This document shows positions 1 through 7,953 of a DNA stretch of 64,000 bases, in pieces. The notes beneath the pieces were generated by a model, which worked only from the letters and a program-made list of their open reading frames with translations, made no database searches and was not told the DNA's origin. Made by a program: the position numbers and the translations under genes. Position 1 is the first letter of the stretch; each line of letters begins with the position of its first letter. This stretch comes from Hyalangium gracile (GTDB lineage: Bacteria; Myxococcota; Myxococcia; Myxococcales; Myxococcaceae): contig NZ_JAHXBG010000008.1 in assembly GCF_020103725.1 (NCBI RefSeq), positions 372,001 through 436,000 on the forward strand, written 5' to 3'.

Positions 1-1
1 G

Positions 2-556
2 ACGGCCGCGCCGCTGCAGGACGCCGCCAGCGAGCAGAAGAACGTGCTGACGGCGGGAGGCCTGCGCCCGCTGCGCTACCAGGCGCGCTTCGTGGCGCCG
101 TCCACGCCGCTGTGGCGGCAGGCCTTCTTCCTGCCGGTGGTGCTGGCGCCGGTGGGGCTGCTGTTCGGGGCGATGCTGCTGGGGCAGGTGCGCGGGCGGC
201 TCTTCGCGCAGACGGAGGCGGGCCGCACCAGGCAGCAGGCGAAGGCGGCGCGCAAGCGGCTGGCCGCGGCGGAGAAGCTGGTGGGCGAGGGCAGCACCAG
301 CGCCTTCTACGCGGAGGTGGAGAAGGCGCTGATGGGCTTCCTGGAGGCGCGGCTGCGCATCCCCGTGGTGGGCCTCACCCGCGAGGCGCTGGGCGAGAAG
401 ATGACGGCGGCGGGAGTTGCGCCCGCCAGGCGCTCGCGAGTGCTCTTCGTGCTCGAGGCGTGTGACATGGGCCGCTTCGGCGGAGGCGCGGAATTGTCCG
501 AGCGCAACCGGGTCCTCGACGAGGCCGAGGCCGTGATGGAGGGCTGGGAGAAGTGA
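2..556 (+). CDS. BatD-like protein, C-terminal part (5' end outside window)
   Basis: The reading frame is open from base 2 to the stop at 556, so the gene begins upstream and only about 184 C-terminal residues are present. One strongly hydrophobic segment (FFLPVVLAPVGLLFGAMLL) is followed by a basic helical region and a small C-terminal cytoplasmic domain. This fits the end of BatD, the large membrane-anchored member of Bat (Bacteroides aerotolerance) operons. The assignment rests mainly on that architecture and on the next gene, which overlaps it by 4 bp (GTGA) and is BatE-like. In Bat operons these proteins act with a MoxR ATPase and von Willebrand factor A proteins, which would lie upstream. 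Function in this organism is inferred only. Confidence 0.7.
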   Translation, partial: TAAPLQDAASEQKNVLTAGGLRPLRYQARFVAPSTPLWRQAFFLPVVLAPVGLLFGAMLLGQVRGRLFAQTEAGRTRQQAKAARKRLAAAEKLVGEGSTSAFYAEVEKALMGFLEARLRIPVVGLTREALGEKMTAAGVAPARRSRVLFVLEACDMGRFGGGAELSERNRVLDEAEAVMEGWEK

Positions 557-1302
557 ACGCCATCACCGCGATACTCGTCACCACGCTGCTCGGGCAGGGC
601 TACTACACGCCCGAGGAGGCGCAGGCCCTCTTCACCCAGGCCAACGAGGCGTACGCCCGCGAGGACTACAAGGCCGCGCAGGAGGGCTACGAGAAGCTGC
701 TCTCCCACGGCCAGGGTGGCCCGGACGTGCTCTACAACCTGGGCACCACCTACATGGCCCAGGGAGACCTGGGCCGCGCGGTGCTCTCGCTGGAGCGGGC
801 GTGGAAGCAGGGCGGCCGAGCGCCGGACCTGGAGGCGAACCTCGCGCTCGCCCGCGCGCAGCAGAAGGACAAGGTGGAGGGCGTGGCGGTGGAGGAGGAC
901 TTCCTCACGCGCCTGGTGAAGGCCACCCCGGGCGAGCCCATCGGCTGGGCATTCCTGGGCTCGTGGGTGCTGGGCTTCGGGCTGCTGCTGCTGTTCCGGT
1001 TCCTCACACCCGGCAAGCGCACGTGGACGGCGGTGCTCGCGGTGCTGTCGTTGCTGGTGGCGCTGCCGACGGGCGGGCTGCTCGCGGCGCACGCCTGGGT
1101 GGAGCACACGGTGCATGACGCGGTGGTGCTCTCCCCGACGATGGTGGCGCGCGAGTTCCCCAAGAGCGATGCGAAGTCGCTCTTCGAGGTCCACGCCGGG
1201 CTGAAGGTGCGAGTGCTGGAGGAGACGGGCCGCTACGTGCGCATCCGCCTGCCCAACGGGCTGGAGGGCTGGACGGAGCGCGAAGGCGTGGCGGAGATAT
1301 GA
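553..1302 (+). CDS. BatE-like TPR/SH3 membrane protein
   Basis: A 249-residue protein starting at a GTG that overlaps the stop of the BatD-like gene. The N-terminus is a short hydrophobic stretch (AILVTTLLGQG). Next come two tetratricopeptide-like repeats at about residues 20-110 (EAQALFTQANEAYAREDYKAA; PDVLYNLGTTYMAQGDLGRAV), two membrane helices at about 130-185, and a C-terminal SH3-like domain ending in LPNGLEGWTEREGVAEI. TPR + TM + bacterial SH3 is the usual BatE layout. It probably forms a periplasm-facing complex with BatD. The next gene, an ABC ATPase, starts 4 bp before this stop, so the genes are translationally coupled. Confidence 0.8.
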   Translation: MNAITAILVTTLLGQGYYTPEEAQALFTQANEAYAREDYKAAQEGYEKLLSHGQGGPDVLYNLGTTYMAQGDLGRAVLSLERAWKQGGRAPDLEANLALARAQQKDKVEGVAVEEDFLTRLVKATPGEPIGWAFLGSWVLGFGLLLLFRFLTPGKRTWTAVLAVLSLLVALPTGGLLAAHAWVEHTVHDAVVLSPTMVAREFPKSDAKSLFEVHAGLKVRVLEETGRYVRIRLPNGLEGWTEREGVAEI

Positions 1303-1994
1303 TCGAGGTGCACGCGGCGACCAAGGTGTACCGCCGCGGCCGCACCGAGGTCCGGGCGCTGGCGGGAGTGTCGCTGACGGTGCCTCGGGGGCAGTTCCTC
1401 TCGGTGATGGGGCCCTCGGGCTCGGGGAAGAGCACGCTGCTCAACCTGCTGGGAGCGCTGGATGTGCCCTCGGGCGGGAGCATCCGCATCGACGGGCAGG
1501 AACTGGCGCGGATGGATGACACCGCGCTCTCCACCTTCCGGCGGGAGCGGCTGGGCTTCGTCTTCCAGTTCTTCAACCTGATGCCCACGCTGACGGCGGT
1601 GGAGAACGTGATGCTGCCGGGGCTGCTGGCGGGCCGGCCTCGGGTGGCGCTGCTGGCGAAGGCCGAGGCGCTGCTGGAGACGGTGGGGCTGCGTGGACGC
1701 TCCGAGCACCGCCCGGACGAGCTCTCGGGCGGGGAGATGCAGCGGGTGGCGGTGGCGCGGGCGCTGCTGACCGAGCCGGCCCTACTGCTGGCGGACGAGC
1801 CCACGGGCAACCTGGACTCGAAGACGGGCGCGGAGGTGCTCCGGCTGCTGCGCGAGGCCACTCGAGAGCGGCAGCTCACGGTGGTGATGGTGACCCATGA
1901 CCCGCGAGCCGCGGAGGTGGGAGACCGGATCGTCCGGCTGGCGGACGGCGCCATCGTGGGAGACGAGCAGGTAGGTCCGCCGCCCGCCCCCTGA
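1299..1994 (+). CDS. ABC transporter ATP-binding protein, LolD/MacB type
   Basis: A 231-residue ATPase subunit of the family that serves MacB/LolCDE/FtsX-like permeases. Visible motifs are Walker A GPSGSGKST, Q-loop FVFQFFNLMPTL, signature LSGGEMQRVAVARALL, Walker B LLLADEPTGNLDS and the switch His in MVTHDPRAAE. Length is normal for the family. It overlaps the BatE gene by 4 bp. No permease follows directly. The nearest is the 858-residue MacB/FtsX-type permease at 3888-6464, separated by two genes, which is a plausible partner. Likely role: energising lipoprotein release or export of a periplasmic substrate. Substrate unknown. Confidence 0.88.
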   Translation: MIEVHAATKVYRRGRTEVRALAGVSLTVPRGQFLSVMGPSGSGKSTLLNLLGALDVPSGGSIRIDGQELARMDDTALSTFRRERLGFVFQFFNLMPTLTAVENVMLPGLLAGRPRVALLAKAEALLETVGLRGRSEHRPDELSGGEMQRVAVARALLTEPALLLADEPTGNLDSKTGAEVLRLLREATRERQLTVVMVTHDPRAAEVGDRIVRLADGAIVGDEQVGPPPAP

Positions 1995-2009
1995 GTCGGA
2001 CCGGTAGCC

Positions 2010-2034
2010 AACTGGTATGACAAGCAGACCAGTT
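2010..2034. repeat. Dispersed 25-bp palindrome, copy 1
   Basis: Arms AACTGGT (2010-2016) and ACCAGTT (2028-2034) flank an 11-bp centre, ATGACAAGCAG. The same 25-bp unit recurs at 35790-35814 with one arm change. It recurs at 54315-54339 in inverted orientation as an uninterrupted 10-bp-arm palindrome. The inner TGGTATGACAA fits the TNGTNNNACNA pattern described for FadR-subgroup GntR operators. It lies in the 298-bp gap (1995-2292) between the ABC ATPase and the STAS-like gene. Repeat identity is seen directly. An operator or mobile-repeat role is inference. Confidence 0.75.
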
Positions 2035-2292
2035 CGGACAGGTTTCAGGCGGCGAGGCCTCTCCGGGAGCCGTGTTTGGACCTGCCTGGCCTGGGTTGGA
2101 CCGGGTTTCCGCGCCTGGCGGGGAGCATGGGAAGGGGTTGGTCGTACGGGCTGTCCGGAACGATGCGCTGGGACTGCACGGACGGGCTGGGTGGACCTCT
2201 GGCGCCTGCTTTGACCGCGTTCCCAAGCGGGTAGACTGCGGCCAGGGAAATCGGGGGGCCTACCATCCTCGCACCTTGGGAGGTCGCCGCAC

Positions 2293-2664
2293 GTGGTCGT
2301 CGACGTTCACGCCGATGTGGGAAAGAACCGGCTCTTCATCCGGATTGAGGGCCGGGTGGATGAGGCACAGGTGCGTGGCATCGCCGACGCCATCATCAAG
2401 GAGATGGATCGACTGCGGCCGGGGTTCGACGTCGTATCGGACCTGACGCAGGCGGAGCCGCTGGGGCCCGAGGGCTCGCTTCAGTTCAAGCGCGTCATCG
2501 AGGCGCAGCGCGAGCGGAAGTACGGCCGGGCGGTGCGGATCGTGGGCCGGTCGGCGCAGGTGGCGCTCCAGTTCGCGCGCGACAGCAAGGAGTACCAGCA
2601 CGAGCCATACCTGGCCTTCTCCCGCGAGGAGGCGGAGCGGCTGCTCGACGGGTTCCTACCCTGA
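2293..2664 (+). CDS. SpoIIAA/STAS-like protein
   Basis: A 123-residue soluble protein with a GTG start. Its pattern (short strand LFIRIEGRVDEAQ, a helix, then GFDVVSDLTQAEPLGPEG) resembles the SpoIIAA-like/STAS fold common in myxobacteria. In that family LxGrld-type strands are followed by a helix and a D-[LI] strand. No serine in a canonical phosphorylation loop is obvious. It is preceded by a 298-bp non-coding gap with palindrome copy 1 and ends 6 bp before the convergent zinc-ribbon protein. Function unknown; a regulatory or scaffold role is guesswork. Confidence 0.6.
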   Translation: MVVDVHADVGKNRLFIRIEGRVDEAQVRGIADAIIKEMDRLRPGFDVVSDLTQAEPLGPEGSLQFKRVIEAQRERKYGRAVRIVGRSAQVALQFARDSKEYQHEPYLAFSREEAERLLDGFLP

Positions 2665-2670
2665 GGCGGC

Positions 2671-3834
2671 TCAGGAGCTTCGGCCGGTGATGCGCTCGAG
2701 GATGCCGCGCGGCTTCTTTCCGTGGAGCCCGGGCGTGTTCGCCGCCAGGCCCACCACCTTGAGCAGGTTCTGCTGGAAGACGGGGTTGTGCGGCTCCAGC
2801 TCCACGGCGCGCTCGAGCAGCTCCGACGCCTGCAGGTAGTCCTTGCGCTGGTTGACGAGGATGAGCGCCAGCTTGTTGTAGAGCGGGGCGGGGGCGGCGG
2901 AGCGAGCCAGGCCCCGCTTGAGCAGCTCGATGGCGCGATCCACCTGCCCCTCGCGCTCGAGCCGCACCGCGCGCTGAAGGAAGTCCTCGTTGCGCTCCTG
3001 TGAGCGCGAGGGTGCGGGGGGCTCCTGGAGCGGGGTCACCGTGGGAGTCGAGCGGGAGGGAGGCCTCACCGGCGGAGGCGTAGGGACCGAAGTCCGAGCG
3101 GCGGTAGGTGGCGCGGCCGTCCTGGCGATGGGCGGAGGGGTTGCGGGCGAGGAGGGGCGCGGAGGGATGGGAGGGTTCGTCGCGGGGCGGGCCGGCGCGG
3201 GAGCCAGGGAGAACGGGTTGCGCGGGAGGGGAGGCTCGATGCGGGGCGGAGGCGGAGGCTCAACGGCCTCCGGAGGTGGAGGCGGGGGCATGGCGGCCTC
3301 CGGAGCGGGAGCGCTGGAGGCGCCCTCCTCGAGGAAGTCCGCGCCATTGAGGAGCGGCAGGGCGTCCTCGGGAGGGGCGGGCGCGGGCTGACGGTGCAGC
3401 TCCACGAGGTTCTGCTCGAAGAGGGACTTGAGCACCACCTTGATCTCGATCTCGGGCAGCCGGGCGGCGCGAGCCAGGGCAGCCACCGTCTGGGTCCCAT
3501 CGATGAAGGAGGCGACGTAGGCCACGAAGGGATGGAGCGGCTGGAGGGCGGTGTCGAGCCTCGCGACGAGGTAGGGCACCGTGTCCTCATCCAGGGGCAC
3601 GGAGAAGCGCGCGGTGACGGAGTCGTCCACACGGGTGCGTGGAGGGCTGGCGGGCATCTCCCGCGAGGAGGTGCGCTGGGGCGGAGACAGCAGCGCCCGG
3701 ACGATGGACGGATCCGTGATGACGTACTCGCCCGAGGCGACCTGCGGGTTGAGCAGCAGCTCGCACTGCTCACACTGGAAGTCGTCCGGCGCGATCGGCT
3801 CGTGACACTCGGGACATTCGAGGTTTTCGGCCAT
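2671..3834 (-). CDS. Zinc-ribbon, Pro-rich linker and TPR protein
   Basis: A 387-residue cytoplasmic protein. An N-terminal zinc ribbon (CPECHEP...CEQCELLL, four cysteines in residues 7-25) precedes a helical domain at about 65-155. Within it, FSVPLDEDTVPYLVARLDTA, FVAYVASFIDGTQTV and EIEIKVVLKSLFEQNLVEL look like a DNA-binding-like winged fold seen in myxobacterial regulatory proteins. A proline-rich linker follows at about 155-275, and then TPR-like repeats (AIELLKRGLARSAAPAPLYNKLA; ASELLERAVELEPHNP). It is divergent from the ABC permease, with only 53 bp between start codons. This architecture is frequent in myxobacteria but I know of no assigned role. It may be a protein-interaction adaptor. 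Confidence 0.65.
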   Translation of the reverse strand: MAENLECPECHEPIAPDDFQCEQCELLLNPQVASGEYVITDPSIVRALLSPPQRTSSREMPASPPRTRVDDSVTARFSVPLDEDTVPYLVARLDTALQPLHPFVAYVASFIDGTQTVAALARAARLPEIEIKVVLKSLFEQNLVELHRQPAPAPPEDALPLLNGADFLEEGASSAPAPEAAMPPPPPPEAVEPPPPPRIEPPLPRNPFSLAPAPARPATNPPIPPRPSSPATPPPIARTAAPPTAARTSVPTPPPVRPPSRSTPTVTPLQEPPAPSRSQERNEDFLQRAVRLEREGQVDRAIELLKRGLARSAAPAPLYNKLALILVNQRKDYLQASELLERAVELEPHNPVFQQNLLKVVGLAANTPGLHGKKPRGILERITGRSS

Positions 3835-3887
3835 TACGCGTTCATTCTAGACCACCGCTCGGACAGGGGCGAGAGGGCCCGGCTAAG

Positions 3888-6464
3888 GTGGGAGGGGTGT
3901 TGCTCTCCCTGCTGAGGCTCGTCTCCCTGCGGCATCTGGTGCAGGCGCCGCTGCGCACTGCGTTGACGCTGGTAGGCGTGGCCGTGGGAGTCGCAACGAT
4001 GGTGGGGGTGACGTCCATCAACCGCTCGGTGATGGAGGCGTTCCGTTCCACAGTGGACACCATCGCGGGCAAGGCGGAGCTCACGGTGACGGGCACGCAG
4101 GTGGGCTTCTCCGAGGAGGTGCTCGCCCGGGTGCGCGAAGTGCCGGGGGTGACGCACGCGTCGGGGAACCTGGTGGTGATCGCTCCGGTGCGGGGCTCGC
4201 CGGGACAGTCCCTCTACGTGATGGGGGTGGATCTGCTGGATGACGGGTACTTCCGCACGTACGAGGGTGTGGATCGAGACCTGGGCTCGCTGGCGGAGGA
4301 CCTGGAGTTCCTGAACTCGACGGATCGGATGCTTGTGTCGGAGCGCTTCGCCCGGGAGCACGGGCTGAAGGTGGGAGACACCTTCGGGCTGACGACGGCC
4401 AGCGGGGCGCAGGACTTCATCGTCCACGCGCTGGTGCGCGAGTCCGGGCCCATCAAGGCGTTCGGGGGCTCGGTGGCGGTGATGGACGTGGCGTCGGCGC
4501 AGGCGGCCTTCGGGAGAGACCGGGTGCTGGACCGCATCGACGTGGCGGTGGACCCGAAGGTGGGGCTGGAGGCGACGCGGGAGAGCCTGCGCCAGGCGCT
4601 GGGGCCGGCGTTCGAGGTGGAGCGTCCGTCCCAGCGGGGCGGCACGGTGGAGACGATGGTCCGCAGCTTCCAGATGGGACTCAACCTGGGCTCGGGCGTG
4701 GCGCTGCTGGTGGGGGTGTTCCTCGTCTACAACACCATCTCGATCAGCGTGGTGCAGCGGCGGAGGGAGATCGGCACGCTGCGGGCGCTGGGGGCCTCGC
4801 GCCTGGGCATCCGGACGCTGTTCACCCTGGAGGCCATGGTGCTGGGCGGGGCGGGGACGGCGCTCGGCCTGCCGCTGGGGGTGTTCGTGGGCCGCGGCGC
4901 GATTGGCCTCGTCTCCGAGTCCATCTCGAGCATCTACGTGAAGGTGAACGCGCGGGACGTGACGGTGACGGCGCTGGAGCTGGGGCTGGGGCTCGCGCTC
5001 GGAGTGCTGGGCAGTGCGTTCGCGGCGCTGCGGCCGGCGCTGCACGCCTCGAGCGTCCAGCCGGTGGAGGCGCTGCGCCGGGACGCGGCGGCGGGCATGC
5101 AGGTGGGAGGCGTGCGGGCGTGGACGGTGTGGGCGGGGCTCGGGTGCCTCGCGGTGGTGTACCCGCTGGTCCGGCTGCCTCCGCCGGTGGAGAACCTGCC
5201 GCTGGGGGGCTACCTGGCCGTCTTCCTGTGCCTGATGGGGACGACGCTGCTGGCGCCCACGGTGCTGGAGGTGCTGGGGCGCGTGTACCGGGGGCCGGGC
5301 GAGCGGCTGCTGGGGATCAGCGGGCGGCTCGCGGCGGACAACTTCTCCCGGGCACCCGGGAGGACGGCGGTGCCGGTGTCGGCGCTCGCCATCGGCGTGT
5401 CCATGGCGGTGTGCATCGCGGGCTTCGTGGGCTCCTTCCAGCGGTCCTCGGAGGAGTGGATCCACCAGTCGGTGCCCGCGGATCTCTTCATCACCTCCTC
5501 GGCGCGGACGGCGGGAGTGAGGAACCAGCCGATGCGCCCGGAGCTGGGCAAGGCCATCGACGCGCTGCCGGGAGTGGGACAGGTGGACCGGGTGCGCATC
5601 CTGCCGCACGACGTGCTGGGGCTGAGGGTCTACGTCATCTCGCTCATCCCGGAGATCTACGAGCAGCGCGCCAGGCCCATCCTCCTGGAGGGGCGCTTGC
5701 CGAGCCGAGAGGAGTGGCGCGCCGGGAAGGTGCTCATCTCCGAGAACTTCTCGCGTCGCCGCGATCTGCACGTGGGGGACACCCTCGAGATGAGCACTCC
5801 CACGGGCGTGCGCGCGTACACGGTGGCGGCCGTGGCGGTGGACTACACCTCGGACCAGGGCACGGTGGTGATGTCGCGCGACGTCTATATCGAGCACTTC
5901 CAGGACGATCAGGTGGACGTCTTCGAGGCGTACCTGGCGGACCGGAGCAGGTTGGAGGAGATCCGCCGGGCCATCACCGAGGCCCACGGGCGCCAGTACA
6001 ACCTGTTCGTGCTGTCCAACAGCGAGCTGCGCGAGGAGGTCACCTCGCTGGTGGACGACGCGTTCCGGGTCACCTACGCCATGGAGGCGGTGGCGGTGCT
6101 GCTGGCGCTGCTCGGTGTCATCAACACGCTGCTCGCGGCGGTGTTGGATCGCACGCGGGAGATCGGCCTGCTGCGAGCGGTGGGCGCGGCGCGCAGCCAC
6201 GTGCTGCGCCTCTTCGTGGGTGAGGCAGCCTTCATCGGCCTGTCAGGAGGGCTCATCGGAGTGCTGACGGGCACGGTGCTGGGCATCGTGGTGACGATGA
6301 CGGTGGGGGAGCAGGCCACGGGCTGGCGCTTCCCGTATCTCTTCCCCACGATGGTGGCCGTACAGATGTCGCTCACGGCCACATTGTGTGCCGCGGTCGC
6401 AGGTGTGTATCCGGCACGGAGGGCGGCGGGACTGGACGTCGTCGAGGCGCTCGCCTACGAGTAG
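3888..6464 (+). CDS. ABC transporter permease, MacB/FtsX family (fused double permease)
   Basis: An 858-residue integral membrane protein with two FtsX-type permease halves. Each half has one TM segment, a large periplasmic (MacB_PCD-like) domain and three TM segments. The first half has TM LRTALTLVGVAVGVATMVGV and a cytoplasm-facing QRRREIGTLRALGASR. The second half has TM TAVPVSALAIGVSMAVCIAG and DRTREIGLLRAVGAARSHV. The repeated REIG-LRA-GA signature is characteristic of the family. The start is a GTG at 3888; an in-frame GTG at 3897 is an alternative because GGAGG lies between the two. The likely ATPase partner is at 1299-1994. Role: probably lipoprotein trafficking or substrate extrusion. 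Confidence 0.85.
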   Translation: MGGVLLSLLRLVSLRHLVQAPLRTALTLVGVAVGVATMVGVTSINRSVMEAFRSTVDTIAGKAELTVTGTQVGFSEEVLARVREVPGVTHASGNLVVIAPVRGSPGQSLYVMGVDLLDDGYFRTYEGVDRDLGSLAEDLEFLNSTDRMLVSERFAREHGLKVGDTFGLTTASGAQDFIVHALVRESGPIKAFGGSVAVMDVASAQAAFGRDRVLDRIDVAVDPKVGLEATRESLRQALGPAFEVERPSQRGGTVETMVRSFQMGLNLGSGVALLVGVFLVYNTISISVVQRRREIGTLRALGASRLGIRTLFTLEAMVLGGAGTALGLPLGVFVGRGAIGLVSESISSIYVKVNARDVTVTALELGLGLALGVLGSAFAALRPALHASSVQPVEALRRDAAAGMQVGGVRAWTVWAGLGCLAVVYPLVRLPPPVENLPLGGYLAVFLCLMGTTLLAPTVLEVLGRVYRGPGERLLGISGRLAADNFSRAPGRTAVPVSALAIGVSMAVCIAGFVGSFQRSSEEWIHQSVPADLFITSSARTAGVRNQPMRPELGKAIDALPGVGQVDRVRILPHDVLGLRVYVISLIPEIYEQRARPILLEGRLPSREEWRAGKVLISENFSRRRDLHVGDTLEMSTPTGVRAYTVAAVAVDYTSDQGTVVMSRDVYIEHFQDDQVDVFEAYLADRSRLEEIRRAITEAHGRQYNLFVLSNSELREEVTSLVDDAFRVTYAMEAVAVLLALLGVINTLLAAVLDRTREIGLLRAVGAARSHVLRLFVGEAAFIGLSGGLIGVLTGTVLGIVVTMTVGEQATGWRFPYLFPTMVAVQMSLTATLCAAVAGVYPARRAAGLDVVEALAYE

Positions 6465-6502
6465 GGGCGCGATCTGTCATAGTGTCGAGTCAACCGAGAC
6501 CC

Positions 6503-6901
6503 ATGGCCGCTGAACCCGCCTCCACCTTCCACATCCTGCTCGTCGAGGACGAGCCGGTGATCCGCGAGCTGGTCAGCTCGATGCTGAGCGACGGCTCGGT
6601 GGACGTGGTGTGCGCGGCGGATGGCGTCGAGGGGCTGAAGCTGGCCAAGAGCCGCGCCTTCCACCTCATCTTGATGGACGTGGTGCTGCCGCAACTGGAT
6701 GGCGTGACGGTGTGCCGCATCCTGAAGAGCGATCCGGCGACGCAGCGGGTGCCGCTCTACATGCTGACGGCGAAGGCGAAGAAGGCGGATGTGGACAGCG
6801 CCACGGCGGCCGGAGCGGACGGCTACATCCAGAAGCCGTTCAAGGGCACGGAGCTGATGGCGCTGGTGGACCGGCTGCGCGCGGCGGCCTCGGCGCGCTG
6901 A
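6503..6901 (+). CDS. Single-domain response regulator (CheY-like)
   Basis: A 132-residue receiver-only protein. The acidic pair sits in LLVEDEPV, the phospho-accepting Asp in HLILMDVVLPQLDG, the Thr in YMLTAKAKKAD and the conserved Lys in GYIQKPFKGTEL. The ATG at 6503 was preferred over longer in-frame starts because it puts the receiver at the usual distance from the N-terminus. There is no output domain, so it should work by protein-protein contact with a kinase or effector, as in motility or chemosensory relays. It lies 38 bp after the permease gene and is convergent with a PilZ gene, which may or may not be functionally linked. Confidence 0.88.
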   Translation: MAAEPASTFHILLVEDEPVIRELVSSMLSDGSVDVVCAADGVEGLKLAKSRAFHLILMDVVLPQLDGVTVCRILKSDPATQRVPLYMLTAKAKKADVDSATAAGADGYIQKPFKGTELMALVDRLRAAASAR

Positions 6902-6913
6902 GCCCGCGCCCGC

Positions 6914-7240
6914 TCAGGGCAGGAGCGGGTGGACGAAGCGAGCCAGCGCGAGGAAGTCGTCCCAGTCGAGCGTGCCGAACTCGAGCGCCACGCCATTCAC
7001 TTCCCGGCGGACGATGGTGCAGGTGGCGACGATCTCCCGGTCATCCGGCAGGGGGATGGAGAGGGTGAGCTCGTTCAGGGAGCTTGCCGGGTGGGCGTGG
7101 AGGAAGAGCCCGGCCATGGACACGTCGCGGGCCTTGGCGAGGACGGCCGGGCGCCCCGCGAGGAGGACCTTGACCGTGAGTCGGGCATCGACGCGGGGGT
7201 GGTAGCGATCGGCCGTGCGGGCATTGGGCGTGGGCAGCAT
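6914..7240 (-). CDS. PilZ domain protein
   Basis: A 108-residue protein beginning with MLPTPNARTADRYHPRVD. The features RYHPR (RxxxR-like c-di-GMP motif), a downstream ARDVSMAGLFL (D/NxSxxG) and strands through VALEFGTLDWDDFLALARFV define a PilZ domain. It probably binds cyclic-di-GMP and passes the signal to a partner, since no other domain is present. The frame stays open a further 111 codons upstream, but the short form matches the family and leaves a 238-bp gap before the divergent type III secretion genes. Linkage to type III control is only positional. Confidence 0.85.
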   Translation of the reverse strand: MLPTPNARTADRYHPRVDARLTVKVLLAGRPAVLAKARDVSMAGLFLHAHPASSLNELTLSIPLPDDREIVATCTIVRREVNGVALEFGTLDWDDFLALARFVHPLLP

Positions 7241-7478
7241 GTCCAGGTCTCTCCTCCGTGCAACAGGTCGGGAGCAGTCTGGAGCAGGGATCCGAGGACG
7301 CAATTTTTCGGACGGTGCGAGCTCGGAGCTGGACACCGTCTCGCGGCGTGGACGCTCGCGCCTGCGGCTGGACGGTCCTCGAGGAGCCCGCGCGGATAAC
7401 CCCGCGAGCTTGCAGGAACTTCGCGCTGGCACGGCAACTGAAATGGGGTCTCCGCGCAGTCCAACCAGGGAGACCTTC
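7241..7478. promoter_or_regulatory. Divergent intergenic region upstream of type III secretion block
   Basis: This 238-bp region lies between the PilZ gene (minus) and the first type III gene (plus), and should hold promoters for both. A TGGCAC at about 7426 resembles the -24 half of a sigma-54 site, but the matching TTGC is not at the right distance. No convincing promoter can be named. A Shine-Dalgarno AGGGAG at 7468-7473 precedes the chosen GTG start at 7479. Confidence 0.4.
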
Positions 7479-7943
7479 GTGGAGAACAACAACCGCATCG
7501 CATCGCTGTCCATCACCCCCACCTTCGCGCGCCAGACGCCGCGCAACGAGTTCGGCGCGGTCCTCGCGCGCACCGCTCAAGAGGTCGTCAAGACGGGAGC
7601 CAGCATCGTCGGAGGCATGGTGCCCGGCGCCCCTGTGCTGAGCGCGGCGGTCTCGAGCGTCAGCTCGACCGTCTCATCGGTGGGCTCGACGAACGCCACC
7701 ATCACGCCCATTCCGGGGACCACCGGTGGCACGAGCGCCACGGGAGGCGCGACGGGGAAGGGGGACGCCTGGGACATGCTCGAGGCGCAGCGGCTGATGG
7801 CGGAGGACGGGCAGAAGTTCAACATGGCGTACCTGTCGCTCCAGAACGAGATGCAGCGCGAGAGCCGGGAGCACAACGCCGTCTCGAACATCATGAAGGT
7901 CCGCCACGACTCGGCGAAGGCCGCCATCAACAACATCCGGTAG
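7479..7943 (+). CDS. Putative type III secreted or extracellular component, unknown family
   Basis: A 154-residue protein with a GTG start chosen for the AGGGAG at 7468-7473 (longer in-frame starts lack one). Residues about 40-100 are a low-complexity Ser/Thr/Gly/Val stretch. The C-terminal 55 residues are strongly helical and polar (MLEAQRLMAEDGQKFNMAYL ... SNIMKVRHDSAKAAINNIR). First position in the type III block, small size, no signal peptide or TM, and a helical C-terminus suggest a secreted structural part (needle, filament or translocator-like) or substrate. I do not recognise the family. It sits 10 bp before the SctI-like gene, so the two are probably co-transcribed. Confidence 0.6.
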   Translation: MENNNRIASLSITPTFARQTPRNEFGAVLARTAQEVVKTGASIVGGMVPGAPVLSAAVSSVSSTVSSVGSTNATITPIPGTTGGTSATGGATGKGDAWDMLEAQRLMAEDGQKFNMAYLSLQNEMQRESREHNAVSNIMKVRHDSAKAAINNIR

Positions 7944-7953
7944 GGGCGGCGCC

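Noticed and set aside
2017-2214. Small ORF beginning inside palindrome copy 1
   Set aside because: Its ATG belongs to the repeat itself (GGTATGACAA), there is no ribosome-binding site, and the translation has no features.
3834-6200. Long minus-strand open frame (788 codons) opposite the ABC permease
   Set aside because: It is antisense to a clear permease, its translation is Arg/His/Gln-rich with no domain, and it is a GC-bias shadow.
7420-7440. Sigma-54 promoter (TGGCAC near 7426) upstream of the type III block
   Set aside because: The expected TTGC element is not at the correct spacing.
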